A DNA stretch of 56,198 nt from Eubacteriales bacterium (GTDB taxonomy: Bacteria; Bacillota; Clostridia; Lachnospirales; Lachnospiraceae): the NCBI GenBank assembly GCA_030533235.1, contig JAUNJN010000011.1:1-56198 (forward strand), read 5' to 3'. A model generated the notes under the pieces. That model was given only the letters and a program-made list of their open reading frames with translations. It did not search any database and had not been told where the DNA came from. Positions 45,788 through 55,720 of the stretch are shown here, piece after piece (positions within the stretch are counted from its first letter, which is position 1; every line of letters begins with the position of its first letter). A program made the position numbers and the translations under genes.

Positions 45788-46465
45788 TTAATCTCGTTCC
45801 TGAAAATTCCATTTCCAATGCTCATCTTCATCAATTGAATATCCCGAAGGATTAACGATTTCCAGTGCTTGCGACGTATCTATCTCACCGGAAAGTGTTG
45901 TTGACGGATAATTACTTACACTTAACGTAAAGTAGTTTCGCATAATTGCACTTTGGTCATCTTTCGTAACATGAACCTCAACACAAAGCAATGTTTCTTC
46001 CTTCATCAACAAAACATCTTCATTTTTCCAATATACACACAGTGTAATATCACTTGTCTGCGCCTCGTACCTCGACGAATCTCCACCTGATAAATCGAGA
46101 GTAAACTCTCGATAGCTCAACTTATTTTGCTCCTCTGAGTATTCTGCTTTGTATCCCGGCCAGTTTTCTTGAAATAAATTATACCGAAGGTAAAACCATA
46201 ATGAATTTTCTCCATTTGATACACGTTCCAAAGCTAGCTTTTCCTCCTCATAAGATGCAAAGTTTAGTTTGGTAAGCTCCTGTTCAAGTTCAATACTTAA
46301 CGATTTTGCTAATTCCTTACATTGTCTGCTTGTAACCTTACGCACCGCAGAAGCATATAATGAATAACATACAAGCAATAATGATAAGCAAAAGGCAACA
46401 ACTACAACTGACACAATAATTGCAATCAACATTGCTGAGCCTTTATTATGTTTTGACTTTTGCAT
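45788..46465 (-). CDS. Minor prepilin, PilX/GspK-like, 225 aa
   Basis: The type III signal has cleavage after Gly9 (KHNKG/SAMLIAIIVSVVVVAF), but mature position 5 is Ile rather than Glu. GspK, which caps the tip of type II secretion pseudopili, also lacks that Glu. The helix is followed by a beta-rich domain of about 180 residues. AAGGAGGGG lies right before the ATG. It lies between the giant prepilin and the PilV-like gene, so the four probably form one tip complex. Confidence 0.8.
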   Translation of the reverse strand: MQKSKHNKGSAMLIAIIVSVVVVAFCLSLLLVCYSLYASAVRKVTSRQCKELAKSLSIELEQELTKLNFASYEEEKLALERVSNGENSLWFYLRYNLFQENWPGYKAEYSEEQNKLSYREFTLDLSGGDSSRYEAQTSDITLCVYWKNEDVLLMKEETLLCVEVHVTKDDQSAIMRNYFTLSVSNYPSTTLSGEIDTSQALEIVNPSGYSIDEDEHWKWNFQERD

Positions 46466-46483
46466 TGTTCCCCTCCTTACCTA

Positions 46484-49400
46484 TCATAAATCAACCAAAC
46501 TACCAACTCCGTCTAAAGTAAGTTCATAATAGTCTGTCCACTCGCCTAAGCCAAATTGATCAACTGTTGCAAAACGAACTGTCACCGTTTGTTTCGGTTC
46601 TGTGATAAAATATTCTTTTGCATCAATTGTAAATGAACCGTGCATAAGTGCATCAACTGCATCGTAATCCATACAAATTGACTTATATTCTGTCCACTTC
46701 ATATTGTTATTTTCATCAAATACAATCATCTGTACCATAATCAAATCTGAATTTGATGTCAGATTATATGTAATATTCATTGTATCAAAATCATTTGTCT
46801 CAACTGTTGCAGATACTTTTGGCATTTCTGTCAGAACCGCATCATAAGAATCATCAATGGTAAATACATCTTCAATATACATATTATCATAGTATGAAAT
46901 ATAGCATCCAATCGGTGAATTGACATATGCAGCTTCATCAACATCTACACATGCCTGCACCGTAACCTTTCCAAAAAATTCGTTCGACTCATAAGGAAGG
47001 ACAAGTAAAAATCCATCCTCCGTTTTGCGAATACTTGCACATTTGCTAAAACAAACTGTCTGCACGAACGAAGATTGCTCTTCTGTTTCATAGTCAGTCT
47101 CTGAAGCATCAACTGTAATTTGAGTTTCAAGTTCTCTTGTGAAAGGTAAATCCACAATGTCATTTTCACTGTCAAATGTTCCTAAATATTTCCAGAAATC
47201 ATATGTATCTCCAAACACACCTGTAATTCTTCCAGAATCAAAACCTATGTAATAAACATCAAAAACTGTATTGTATCCTTCCAACCGTTTTACGATTGAA
47301 ATTTTTCTAACACAATCATTCATTATGTGCAAATTATAAGTATCCGCATAATCGCATTCCTTTAAAATAATTGCCCGCTGTCTAATTTTCTTGATGCAAT
47401 CGTCAGTCTCATACAAAGACCAATTGCTTCCATCATAGTATTCATCAATTGTATCCAAACATTGCTTGTCTACAAATGCCGGCATGTCAACAATCACTTG
47501 CGGAATCTGAATCCATAAATAATTAACGGTTTTACCATTTGCATCTTCATCAGACCATGCTGAATTCAAATATTTATCGCCAGTTCTTCTCACGGCGATT
47601 TTAAACCATTTTCCTGCATAATCAGATAATTTTACGTTATTTCCTAACACGCAAGTTGCATAATCCAACGTGTTACCATCCATAACAAGTGGTGTATTCT
47701 TACTTGCAATCGTAATTCTTGCACCAGAATTCCAATATGTTAATTCGTCGCTCGGATTCGAATCTCCCGGATTTGCAACATTTGTTTGCTCACCCTCACA
47801 GAAATCAAAAATTGCAACTGCAAGTTCATAGTTTCCATCGCAAGACTCCATGAAGTTATCTGATACAGAAAGAGTAATTCCCTCTTGATTAAGTTCAGTT
47901 TCGGAGATAGGCTCATTGGAATCAACATCAAAATGAATTGCTGTTGCAGCTATCGCCTCCAAGCGTTGCGGTACAGTAAGAACATATTCCGCCCCCGGTC
48001 TGCTGTCACGATAAACCTCCTGACCATATTTGGCAATTGCTTTCACGGCAAATTTTAATTCGTGCTCTCCTTCGAACCGCGATAAATCAATAATTTCTGT
48101 ATGATTATCCTGTGAATCGTCAATCGCATTAGGATATATGTTCTTCTCATAACAGATATCATACGAAACAGAACCATCCAACAGGCTTACCGGCTTACTT
48201 ACAACAATCTTATAGTAAGCAACTGCCTGTTTTTCACTAGCTACCTGTATTGGAGAAAAACTGACGGCATATACTAAAGAATCTTTATTTGTCGTGCCAT
48301 TATCATATTCAGAAAGCCGAACACCATCAACCGGGACAGAACTTAAGCTGACCTTGGATTGAAATTCTTTTTCACCGGAATTAGCCAAGATATGTATATT
48401 GGCCTCCTTATCGTATCTACCCTGTCTTGTAACAATCAGCTTAAGCTTTGCATAATCCCAAACATCCGAAACATCTTCAAAACTGACCGTATTATTTGAA
48501 ACATTTGTCTGTTCACCGAGCAAATCGAACGAACCATCCGTATTGATTCCAAGCAGTTTCGTATCATAAACGGCATTTTCATAGTTCTTATCAATATCCC
48601 AGCTAAATGTGTAAATCAAATTCCCCGATGTTGAAACCTCGTAAAAATCTGAAATTTCAGGCATTTCCTGCATTGGGATTTTATACGAAGTACTCATAAC
48701 ACTCTGCATATTTGTTTCAATATAATTTGAGACTGCCTGATAGGATGCACAAGCAAATACGGTTGCTCCCTCACGATTAAATGCTACAATTCCGTCTCCT
48801 TTTCCTTCAGCAGCGAAAAGTTCTCCATAGTTTTTGCAACGAAGAACCTTCATATCATTTATCGCACAAATTCCGCCTGCATAGCCGGAACCTTTTGACG
48901 TTACCGTACCATAGTTTACACAATCTGCCACTCGTCCTTCTGTTGAATCAACCTTTTGATTATATCCGACGATACCTCCGACATTTCCTTCTTCGGCAGT
49001 TACTGTTGTACGATTTACAAAAAATCCGATTTTGGAATCATCATTGTGAACAGTATTTTTGCCAACAATACCGCCGACTGTATCATGTCCACTGACAGAT
49101 CCGGTTACTGTAATTTTATAGTCATCCTCTGCCGAAGCTGTCACAATCACACCATCATTAATTCCGGCAACACCACCTACATTATCTCCTGTAGAAGAAA
49201 TATGAATATCACCAATATTATGCACAAGCAAAATAATACCTGACTCCCCATTATAGGCGGCTACTCCGCCTGCTGCACCTGCACATACAACAGATATATT
49301 ATTAACAGACGGATTCTGAATATATCCATAATTTTCAGCCACAAGTGCACCTGCCATTTCCTGTCCGGTTACCGATACACCATCAGCCATACAATTTTTT

Positions 49401-52400
49401 ATCATCGCATGCTTTTGGTTGATTCCGCAAAGTCCGGCAGCATAATTCTTCGCATCTGAGTAAATCACGGAAGCCGAACAATTTAAAAGATACCCATTAT
49501 TTATTTCGCAAATTGAACCACTGTAATTTCCCTTTGATGCAATAATTGATAATAAATCCGCTGAACAGTTTTCCAGCACAGTCCTAAATCCAACAGTGCC
49601 AATAATTCCACCGGCATATGAATAAAAACTGTTATTTGCATCCGCAATATCCTGATTGGCAAATATAGGTGTGTTATTCGTCGTATTCTTGATATAGAGC
49701 CGGCTTTCTTCGTTACAAAATCCAACGATACCTCCGACACAGATATTACCCTCGATTTTTTTTAGTCTGTTTACCTGATTTGCTGATGTTTGTCCGTTTA
49801 TTACAAAAGCAACATCCGAAACATTAAGATTGCTTGTAAGTCCTGCTATCGAATCAATCGTATCAACAACGTTATACTGTGCAGTTAGAGAACCGCTATT
49901 ACCCGTAATCGCATTCACAATCTGCTTTGAAAGATCATTTACATAACCATATTCCGTACCCGTATCCGAATTATCAATCAACAGATTGTAGCCGATAAAT
50001 CCTCCTACAAATGCATTACCACTGACAATTTCTTCTGTGTTATTTGCACTGTAGCTTGTATTGATTGCATATTTTCTTTCAAAAGCCGGCACATCAACCG
50101 GAGGCTCATTCGGCTTGGAAGATGCAGCTTCATAGTATTCATATTTATGAATGGTTCCAAGCTGTAGATTTTCTACATCCGACGGGTTATCACCGATAAT
50201 CTGGAACTGACCGGTAATTGTTGCCCCCGGCAAAATCGTATTATTATATATAAACTGCGGAACAATTATTAATTTCCCGTTTTTATGTTCATAGCGAATC
50301 CAACCACTGTATACTTCAAAATCACGACCGTTTACATCGATTTCAAAGCCCCAGCCTTCAATCGTTTTATCGGAAGTATTCGTAATAGAATAATTATATC
50401 CGGCGATATATTTTCCGGTCTCATTTTGCCATACACCGTATGGTGTAAGTGATACCGTAAAATCACGATTCGTTTGAATTGTCAAAGTTCGGGCTTTTAC
50501 CGCACGTAAAATATTATCCACATAAAGACGAGCCTCTGAATTTGTAAACTTAAAATAATCAATACTTGATTTTGTATAAATTGAAAAATCAAGACTGCCT
50601 CCCGGCAAATAATCATTTTCATTCATCGGAATAATAATCAATTTGTTATTACTGATCAGGAAGGTATGATTTACTGCCTGGCACAAACGAACTTCCACCC
50701 CATCCGGAATATCAATCTCAATTCTCCAATCCGAAACAGATGCGCCGTTTTTTGGCACTGCTGATATCGAATATTGAGAAATGATATCGACTCCGTTTCC
50801 ATCCATATAAGCATTCGTTCTGTCAAAAGACAATGTAAAATCATTCGTTGGTGTCTCTGTCGGATTATCCGGTATGATAGGCGCAGGCGTATCCGTCACT
50901 TCGTCATCTGTTACTTCCGGTATTGTAGGTGCAGAATATACAGGAATATCTGTTGTACTTGCCGTATATCCCGATGTATTGATAATATTTCCGCCCAGTA
51001 TACCACCAACAAAATATCCGCCGGATACACTGCTTGGACTTGCCTCGATTGTCTTTGCCGAACCATCACCGGACTGTAAAAGATCAAGCGATGCGTTAAA
51101 TCCTACATATCCGCCTACAAAGCACCCATGCTCTGTCCCTCGGACAAAACCACCATCCGCTACGTAATCTTCAATAACCGCCTGCTCGTCATTGTATCCG
51201 ACAATTCCGCCTACATAAGATGTACCGGAAATATTGCTCGAAATATAAATCTTTCGTTCATCAGCGGATGCTGTTTCGATGATTTGTGTCTTATCCATTG
51301 TATCACGAAGTGTATTACCGATAATTCCGTTGTTATATCCGGCAATACCGCCTACATAATCCCCTGAAAAACTCTGTTTTAATTTCATCGGCAGCTGACT
51401 GCTGTCAATATTACTGTCACAGTTATAAATCCAGCCTGTATTATATCCGGAAACACCGCCTGTATAACAATCCACAGCAAAAACAAAGCCCTTGTTCTCC
51501 CAATTACGTATTTCCGAATTATAATGAACATCACGTTTCGGGGTAGCAACCGTTTCCAGAGCTTCAATTTCATCCTGTTCTTCTTCTAAATCAGCATTAC
51601 AACCTGCAATACCCCCTACATATTTTACGCCAATAACATTTGCTGTGTTTACGGATTTTTCATTTTCCGAGCTTCCGTCAACCGGTCCAAGGTTGCAGCC
51701 TGTAATACCACCGACAAAGGAATGACCAAATACATAGCCGACATCGCCATCTTCACTCTTTGTAGAGCAATTCTTAATTTTGCCATAATAGTTGTATCCG
51801 ACTATACCACCAACATAAACACCGTTTAAGTGCTCATCAAATAATGTGTTTATATCTGCCGCATCATATTTCGGAGTACTCACGCAATCAACTATTTGAA
51901 GTAAATTTGTATTCTTCGAGCCATCATCTGCTTCATATAAATTTGCCGCATAACCAATAATTCCACCTATGAATCCGCTCTTTAAAGCGTCAACATTGTT
52001 AGTGCCGATTTTGTCACGTGCATAAACTGCACCTGTATTCTTACAATCCTTTATTGTTACGGAAACAAATCGATCACTTGGAATTCGAACCTCACCAATA
52101 ATGCCACCAACATATTTAATTCCGGTTACTTCTGCTTCGTTTTTTAAGTTTAAGAGTTCAACAGACGGCACTGCATAACCACCTGAATACGCGTCATTTA
52201 GTACTTGTAAATATCCGACAATGCCACCTACGTGTTCCTTACCAATAACAGAACTTTCCTTATCTTTTTCATCACTTGTACTCAACACTTCAAGATTAAA
52301 TAACACTCCTGCATCCGGGGCAAATGTGCAGACGTTTACACCGCAAAATGCACCAACCTTATCACTGTTACTATATACTTTTGTTTGATCCAGTGTTATG

Positions 52401-54172
52401 TCGTGCATTATTCCATAATTTGTACAAATTAGCCCTACTGGCTTTTGTCCTTCATCTGCACCTTCATAAAGGAAAGCAGCCGCATTGTTTACTTCTGAAA
52501 TATTCAACCCTGTAATTGTATACGAGTCACCATCAAACTCATCGTTTGCACCAAGCTGCTTAATTGAAACAAACTGGTTTTCATATCCTTCAGGTACAGT
52601 AACACCTGCCTTCTTTGTATCAAAATAATAACCATTGTTTACAAACTCGCTCCAATTAATATCATTCGTCAACTGATATAGAATAGATGTATTTGCATTT
52701 TTGGAATACGTTGACCAGTATTTTGCAATTTTCGTTTCAGAAAAATCAGCCACATATCTAATATTATTCAGATGTCTTGCATTGGCAATCGCAAGCTTTG
52801 CAACATATCCTGAATCATCGGCATTTAATGACACTTCTGCAAAATATGCTGACTCTGTGTTACTTTGCTTAATAGCAGAGGCCTTAAATGCCAACCCATA
52901 AGCTTTTACCTCACAATAGATGTTATCAACATCAAGGCCAAATCTGTGGAAGCTGTATGTAGACATAAATTTGGAAGCCGCAGAACTTAATTCAATCGAG
53001 TTCTCTTGCACGCCATCAGTCAACATAATATCCATCGCATTACCATAAAGATTTGTATTTGCCTGAAAATCCGCTGCATCAAGTAAGATTTCAATTTTAT
53101 CTGAACTATTTACCCATGCTAAAATTGACATTTCTCCTAAATTGTGTGAAACAATGCTGTCACTCGCAGCCTCATATCGATTACGAGTAACCACACACTT
53201 TTGGGCCTCTTTGTTTGCCTCATTTTTTAGTTTCGATCCATCCAAAGTGAAGGAAAGAAAATCCTTATCCGGCTCATCCGCATCTCGAATTATAACATCG
53301 TAACTGAGCGATGAAAGAGCACCATTTGCATTGCTAACACCAAATGACAAATATAACGTCTGTTCGTTATGAAGCTCCAATTCTGAAATTGAAATCGATT
53401 TCTGTCCTCCCTTTATTGACTTTGAAAGCGTATCAACGCCATAATAACCTGTCATACGAAGCTTACGTGCAGCTTCCTGTCGGTCAAGAATACTGATATT
53501 ACCTCTGTCGCTATCGCTTTCTGTGTAAACAAATCGTGAATATTCAGTTGTTCCATCCGTTGCAAATTTGTCTGTGAAAAGGACAGAAAAGACCTGACCG
53601 TCCTCAAGCGAAAACTCGATACAGATTGTCTCATTTAAGAGGCTCTGATCATAAATATAAGAATCAAGCAATTCAAACACAAACGGAGCAGTCTCACTAT
53701 TTGTGTCTGCCCCCTGTAAATATCTGCTATAATCACCCTTATCTGCGCGCACACAGACAAGGGATCCTTTATTTTCGGACATCCAAATATAATGCTTATC
53801 TGTCGCTGCCATTTGATCAATATCCTGCGTAAGCAACAATCCATCTTCTGCTGTAATTTTTTCTACAGGTACTTTGGATGCCCCGGCTTCCGAAACACGT
53901 TCACTAAAATCCTGAAGGGTGCCATTTGCATTATATTCTGATAACTGATTTTGTGCAGACAAAAACATCGTCTCAGCATACTCATTGACACGATTAAAAT
54001 CCGACCAATCCGTCCATGACAAAAGTCCTGAAACAGAAATTGTCAGCATAATGCTAAGAACGACCAACGTCACAAGCAGCTCTACCAACGTAAATCCCTT
54101 GTTTGACCCTGCATAATGTTTCTTAGATGTTATATGTAAATTATTATCGAAAGCTTTATTTTGATTGTTCAT
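46484..54172 (-). CDS. Giant prepilin-like adhesin with GLUG repeats and CBM2-like domains, 2562 aa
   Basis: The N-terminus is that of a type IV prepilin: a 26-residue leader ending NKG, then FTLVELLVTLVVLSIMLTI with Glu at mature position 5. A pilin-type region follows to about 130. Residues ~640-1060 hold about 11 GLUG-like repeats (YVGGIVGYN pattern), spaced 30-55 residues apart. After a Thr/Pro/Asp linker (~1075-1105) come two domains of about 110 residues (~1106-1220, ~1222-1345) resembling CBM2; the second has ITNTSDKTIEGWGFEIDV, an SGW turn and a TILPGATITGQF end. About 12 more repeats span ~1390-1795, then beta-rich, Fn3-like modules to the end. I prefer the ATG at 54172 (GAGG 9 nt upstream) over one 15 nt earlier. 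It likely replaces PilY1-like tip adhesins; substrate binding is inference. Confidence 0.82.
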   Translation of the reverse strand: MNNQNKAFDNNLHITSKKHYAGSNKGFTLVELLVTLVVLSIMLTISVSGLLSWTDWSDFNRVNEYAETMFLSAQNQLSEYNANGTLQDFSERVSEAGASKVPVEKITAEDGLLLTQDIDQMAATDKHYIWMSENKGSLVCVRADKGDYSRYLQGADTNSETAPFVFELLDSYIYDQSLLNETICIEFSLEDGQVFSVLFTDKFATDGTTEYSRFVYTESDSDRGNISILDRQEAARKLRMTGYYGVDTLSKSIKGGQKSISISELELHNEQTLYLSFGVSNANGALSSLSYDVIIRDADEPDKDFLSFTLDGSKLKNEANKEAQKCVVTRNRYEAASDSIVSHNLGEMSILAWVNSSDKIEILLDAADFQANTNLYGNAMDIMLTDGVQENSIELSSAASKFMSTYSFHRFGLDVDNIYCEVKAYGLAFKASAIKQSNTESAYFAEVSLNADDSGYVAKLAIANARHLNNIRYVADFSETKIAKYWSTYSKNANTSILYQLTNDINWSEFVNNGYYFDTKKAGVTVPEGYENQFVSIKQLGANDEFDGDSYTITGLNISEVNNAAAFLYEGADEGQKPVGLICTNYGIMHDITLDQTKVYSNSDKVGAFCGVNVCTFAPDAGVLFNLEVLSTSDEKDKESSVIGKEHVGGIVGYLQVLNDAYSGGYAVPSVELLNLKNEAEVTGIKYVGGIIGEVRIPSDRFVSVTIKDCKNTGAVYARDKIGTNNVDALKSGFIGGIIGYAANLYEADDGSKNTNLLQIVDCVSTPKYDAADINTLFDEHLNGVYVGGIVGYNYYGKIKNCSTKSEDGDVGYVFGHSFVGGITGCNLGPVDGSSENEKSVNTANVIGVKYVGGIAGCNADLEEEQDEIEALETVATPKRDVHYNSEIRNWENKGFVFAVDCYTGGVSGYNTGWIYNCDSNIDSSQLPMKLKQSFSGDYVGGIAGYNNGIIGNTLRDTMDKTQIIETASADERKIYISSNISGTSYVGGIVGYNDEQAVIEDYVADGGFVRGTEHGCFVGGYVGFNASLDLLQSGDGSAKTIEASPSSVSGGYFVGGILGGNIINTSGYTASTTDIPVYSAPTIPEVTDDEVTDTPAPIIPDNPTETPTNDFTLSFDRTNAYMDGNGVDIISQYSISAVPKNGASVSDWRIEIDIPDGVEVRLCQAVNHTFLISNNKLIIIPMNENDYLPGGSLDFSIYTKSSIDYFKFTNSEARLYVDNILRAVKARTLTIQTNRDFTVSLTPYGVWQNETGKYIAGYNYSITNTSDKTIEGWGFEIDVNGRDFEVYSGWIRYEHKNGKLIIVPQFIYNNTILPGATITGQFQIIGDNPSDVENLQLGTIHKYEYYEAASSKPNEPPVDVPAFERKYAINTSYSANNTEEIVSGNAFVGGFIGYNLLIDNSDTGTEYGYVNDLSKQIVNAITGNSGSLTAQYNVVDTIDSIAGLTSNLNVSDVAFVINGQTSANQVNRLKKIEGNICVGGIVGFCNEESRLYIKNTTNNTPIFANQDIADANNSFYSYAGGIIGTVGFRTVLENCSADLLSIIASKGNYSGSICEINNGYLLNCSASVIYSDAKNYAAGLCGINQKHAMIKNCMADGVSVTGQEMAGALVAENYGYIQNPSVNNISVVCAGAAGGVAAYNGESGIILLVHNIGDIHISSTGDNVGGVAGINDGVIVTASAEDDYKITVTGSVSGHDTVGGIVGKNTVHNDDSKIGFFVNRTTVTAEEGNVGGIVGYNQKVDSTEGRVADCVNYGTVTSKGSGYAGGICAINDMKVLRCKNYGELFAAEGKGDGIVAFNREGATVFACASYQAVSNYIETNMQSVMSTSYKIPMQEMPEISDFYEVSTSGNLIYTFSWDIDKNYENAVYDTKLLGINTDGSFDLLGEQTNVSNNTVSFEDVSDVWDYAKLKLIVTRQGRYDKEANIHILANSGEKEFQSKVSLSSVPVDGVRLSEYDNGTTNKDSLVYAVSFSPIQVASEKQAVAYYKIVVSKPVSLLDGSVSYDICYEKNIYPNAIDDSQDNHTEIIDLSRFEGEHELKFAVKAIAKYGQEVYRDSRPGAEYVLTVPQRLEAIAATAIHFDVDSNEPISETELNQEGITLSVSDNFMESCDGNYELAVAIFDFCEGEQTNVANPGDSNPSDELTYWNSGARITIASKNTPLVMDGNTLDYATCVLGNNVKLSDYAGKWFKIAVRRTGDKYLNSAWSDEDANGKTVNYLWIQIPQVIVDMPAFVDKQCLDTIDEYYDGSNWSLYETDDCIKKIRQRAIILKECDYADTYNLHIMNDCVRKISIVKRLEGYNTVFDVYYIGFDSGRITGVFGDTYDFWKYLGTFDSENDIVDLPFTRELETQITVDASETDYETEEQSSFVQTVCFSKCASIRKTEDGFLLVLPYESNEFFGKVTVQACVDVDEAAYVNSPIGCYISYYDNMYIEDVFTIDDSYDAVLTEMPKVSATVETNDFDTMNITYNLTSNSDLIMVQMIVFDENNNMKWTEYKSICMDYDAVDALMHGSFTIDAKEYFITEPKQTVTVRFATVDQFGLGEWTDYYELTLDGVGSLVDL

Positions 54173-54217
54173 ACCAGCATTCCTCATGTCACTAAATTAC
54201 ACAAAATCTAACACCTT

Positions 54218-54246
54218 ATTATACAATTTTTACGACCAAAAATCAA
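54218..54246 (-). promoter_or_regulatory. Sigma-A type promoter of the pil operon
   Basis: TTGATT (54241-54246), a 17-nt spacer and a perfect TATAAT (54218-54223) on the minus strand. The -35 directly abuts the aroE-aroK stop codon. It would drive the giant prepilin gene and the nine genes after it, down to pilT. Confidence 0.85.
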
Positions 54247-55647
54247 TTATTTCGACATAATTTCAAGCGCAATTTGTGCAGGTGTTTTACCTGATACATC
54301 CACGTTGATGTCACCTGCCAGAGCATAGTACGGATCACGCACGGCAAGCATCTTACAAATCTTTGCATAAGGGTCCTCGCAGTCAAGTAACGGTCTGCTT
54401 GTATCTCCCTTTAATCTGTCATATATTATATCGGCGCTTGCCTGCAAATAATAGACGGTTCCAAGCTCTTTCAATAAACTTCTGTTTTCCGCACGAAGAG
54501 GCAACCCTCCACCTGTACTTATTACATAATTTCCTTGTTTCTCTGCAAGTCGTTTTATGAAATCCGTTTCTAAATTACGAAAATATTCTTCCCCATGCTC
54601 TGCAAATATTTGTGATATCTTCATCCCATTTTCTTCTTCAATTGCCGCATCAGTATCTAAAAATTCATATCCGTATCGTTTTGCTATTTCTTTTCCTACG
54701 GTCGTTTTTCCCGTTCCCATGTATCCGATTAAAATAATTTTTTGTCCATACAATCGCTCACAAAGCTTGCGATATACAATCTTTGCCTGTTCTTCCGATA
54801 CAGACACATGATTCCATAGCTCATACGCCATAATCCCCTGATATAACAGCATTTTCAGACCATGAAAGCATTGTATTCCCATAGATTTCAACACTTTCAG
54901 AAATGGTGTCTCGGAAGGGTTATATATCAAATCCACACCGCAAGATGCCATACTATAAAAGCTTGTATCGGTAATCAACGGAAGACCGTCTTCCGGTTTT
55001 AAACCAACCGACGTACATTGCAACATCAAATAAGAATCCCTCGGTATTTCCCGATAAGCATCAGCAGCTATCGGTATCACTTTATCACAGTCAAAAATTG
55101 TGTTCATATCTTTGGCAAGCATATCTGCTTTTTTTAATGTACGATTAACAATATACACCTTCTCCGCACCATATTTCAGACACATGAACAATACGGCACG
55201 CGCCGCCCCGCCTGCCCCAAGCATAATAACCTTGGATCCTTTTATCTGCACGCCTTCACTAAAAACAGCACGGGCAAGTCCCGGCATATCCGTATTGTAT
55301 CCTATAAACCCACCTTGCGAGCGGACAAGCGTATTCACAGCACCTATCGCTTTGGCATCCGAATCCACCTCCACAAGATAATCCATCACGTCCTGTTTAT
55401 ACGGAACCGTTATATTAAGTCCAAGCATCCCCGTATCATATGCAGCCTTCACACATAATGATAAATCTTCGCTCGATACTTCAAACGGCAGATATTTTTC
55501 ATCCAAACCAAATATTTCACTCAAGGTATCATGAATCACCGGCGACAATGTATGTTTAATCGGATTACCAAAAATACCGATATAATTTTTCGCTTTTACA
55601 TTTTTATATTCCTTTAATAAACAATTTGAAAGGATTACATTTTCCAT
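54247..55647 (-). CDS. Fused shikimate dehydrogenase / shikimate kinase, 466 aa
   Basis: Two shikimate-pathway enzymes in one chain. Residues ~20-290 are AroE (IGIFGNPIKHTLSPVIHDT, NITVPYKQDV, VIMLGAGGAARAVLF), which reduces 3-dehydroshikimate with NADPH. Residues ~300-466 are AroK, with P-loop ILIGYMGTGKTTVG, FLDTDAAIEE, YFRNLETDFI and the STGGGLPLR block. The product of the first half is the substrate of the second, so channelling is possible. A Pro-containing linker joins them without an internal start. GGATGAGGTG precedes the ATG. No other aromatic-pathway gene lies nearby. Confidence 0.95.
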   Translation of the reverse strand: MENVILSNCLLKEYKNVKAKNYIGIFGNPIKHTLSPVIHDTLSEIFGLDEKYLPFEVSSEDLSLCVKAAYDTGMLGLNITVPYKQDVMDYLVEVDSDAKAIGAVNTLVRSQGGFIGYNTDMPGLARAVFSEGVQIKGSKVIMLGAGGAARAVLFMCLKYGAEKVYIVNRTLKKADMLAKDMNTIFDCDKVIPIAADAYREIPRDSYLMLQCTSVGLKPEDGLPLITDTSFYSMASCGVDLIYNPSETPFLKVLKSMGIQCFHGLKMLLYQGIMAYELWNHVSVSEEQAKIVYRKLCERLYGQKIILIGYMGTGKTTVGKEIAKRYGYEFLDTDAAIEEENGMKISQIFAEHGEEYFRNLETDFIKRLAEKQGNYVISTGGGLPLRAENRSLLKELGTVYYLQASADIIYDRLKGDTSRPLLDCEDPYAKICKMLAVRDPYYALAGDINVDVSGKTPAQIALEIMSK

Positions 55648-55661
55648 AATAACACCTCATC

Positions 55662-55703
55662 CTTAAGAAATAAGAGCTGTTTCACATAAAAGTAAAACAG
55701 CTC
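55662..55703 (-). terminator. Hairpin terminator after rpsO
   Basis: Minus-strand arms GAGCTGTTT and AAACAGCTC (9 bp, loop of 12) followed by a U-rich TTATTTCTT. No promoter is visible between it and aroE-aroK, so some read-through into that gene is expected. Confidence 0.8.
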
Positions 55704-55720
55704 CTGAACATTCGTGTGAT

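Noticed and set aside
46484-54172. Repeated segments that could suggest a CRISPR array or a DNA-level tandem repeat
   Set aside because: The repeats are in the protein (GLUG pattern), vary in DNA sequence and are spaced by 30-55 codons in frame. They are protein modules.
37297-54246. The pilus locus as a competence (ComG) pseudopilus or a type II secretion system
   Set aside because: PilT, a PilD with the four-Cys loop, PilM/N/O-like genes and a separately expressed major pilin fit a retractile type IV pilus. ComG operons have none of the M/N/O/T set.
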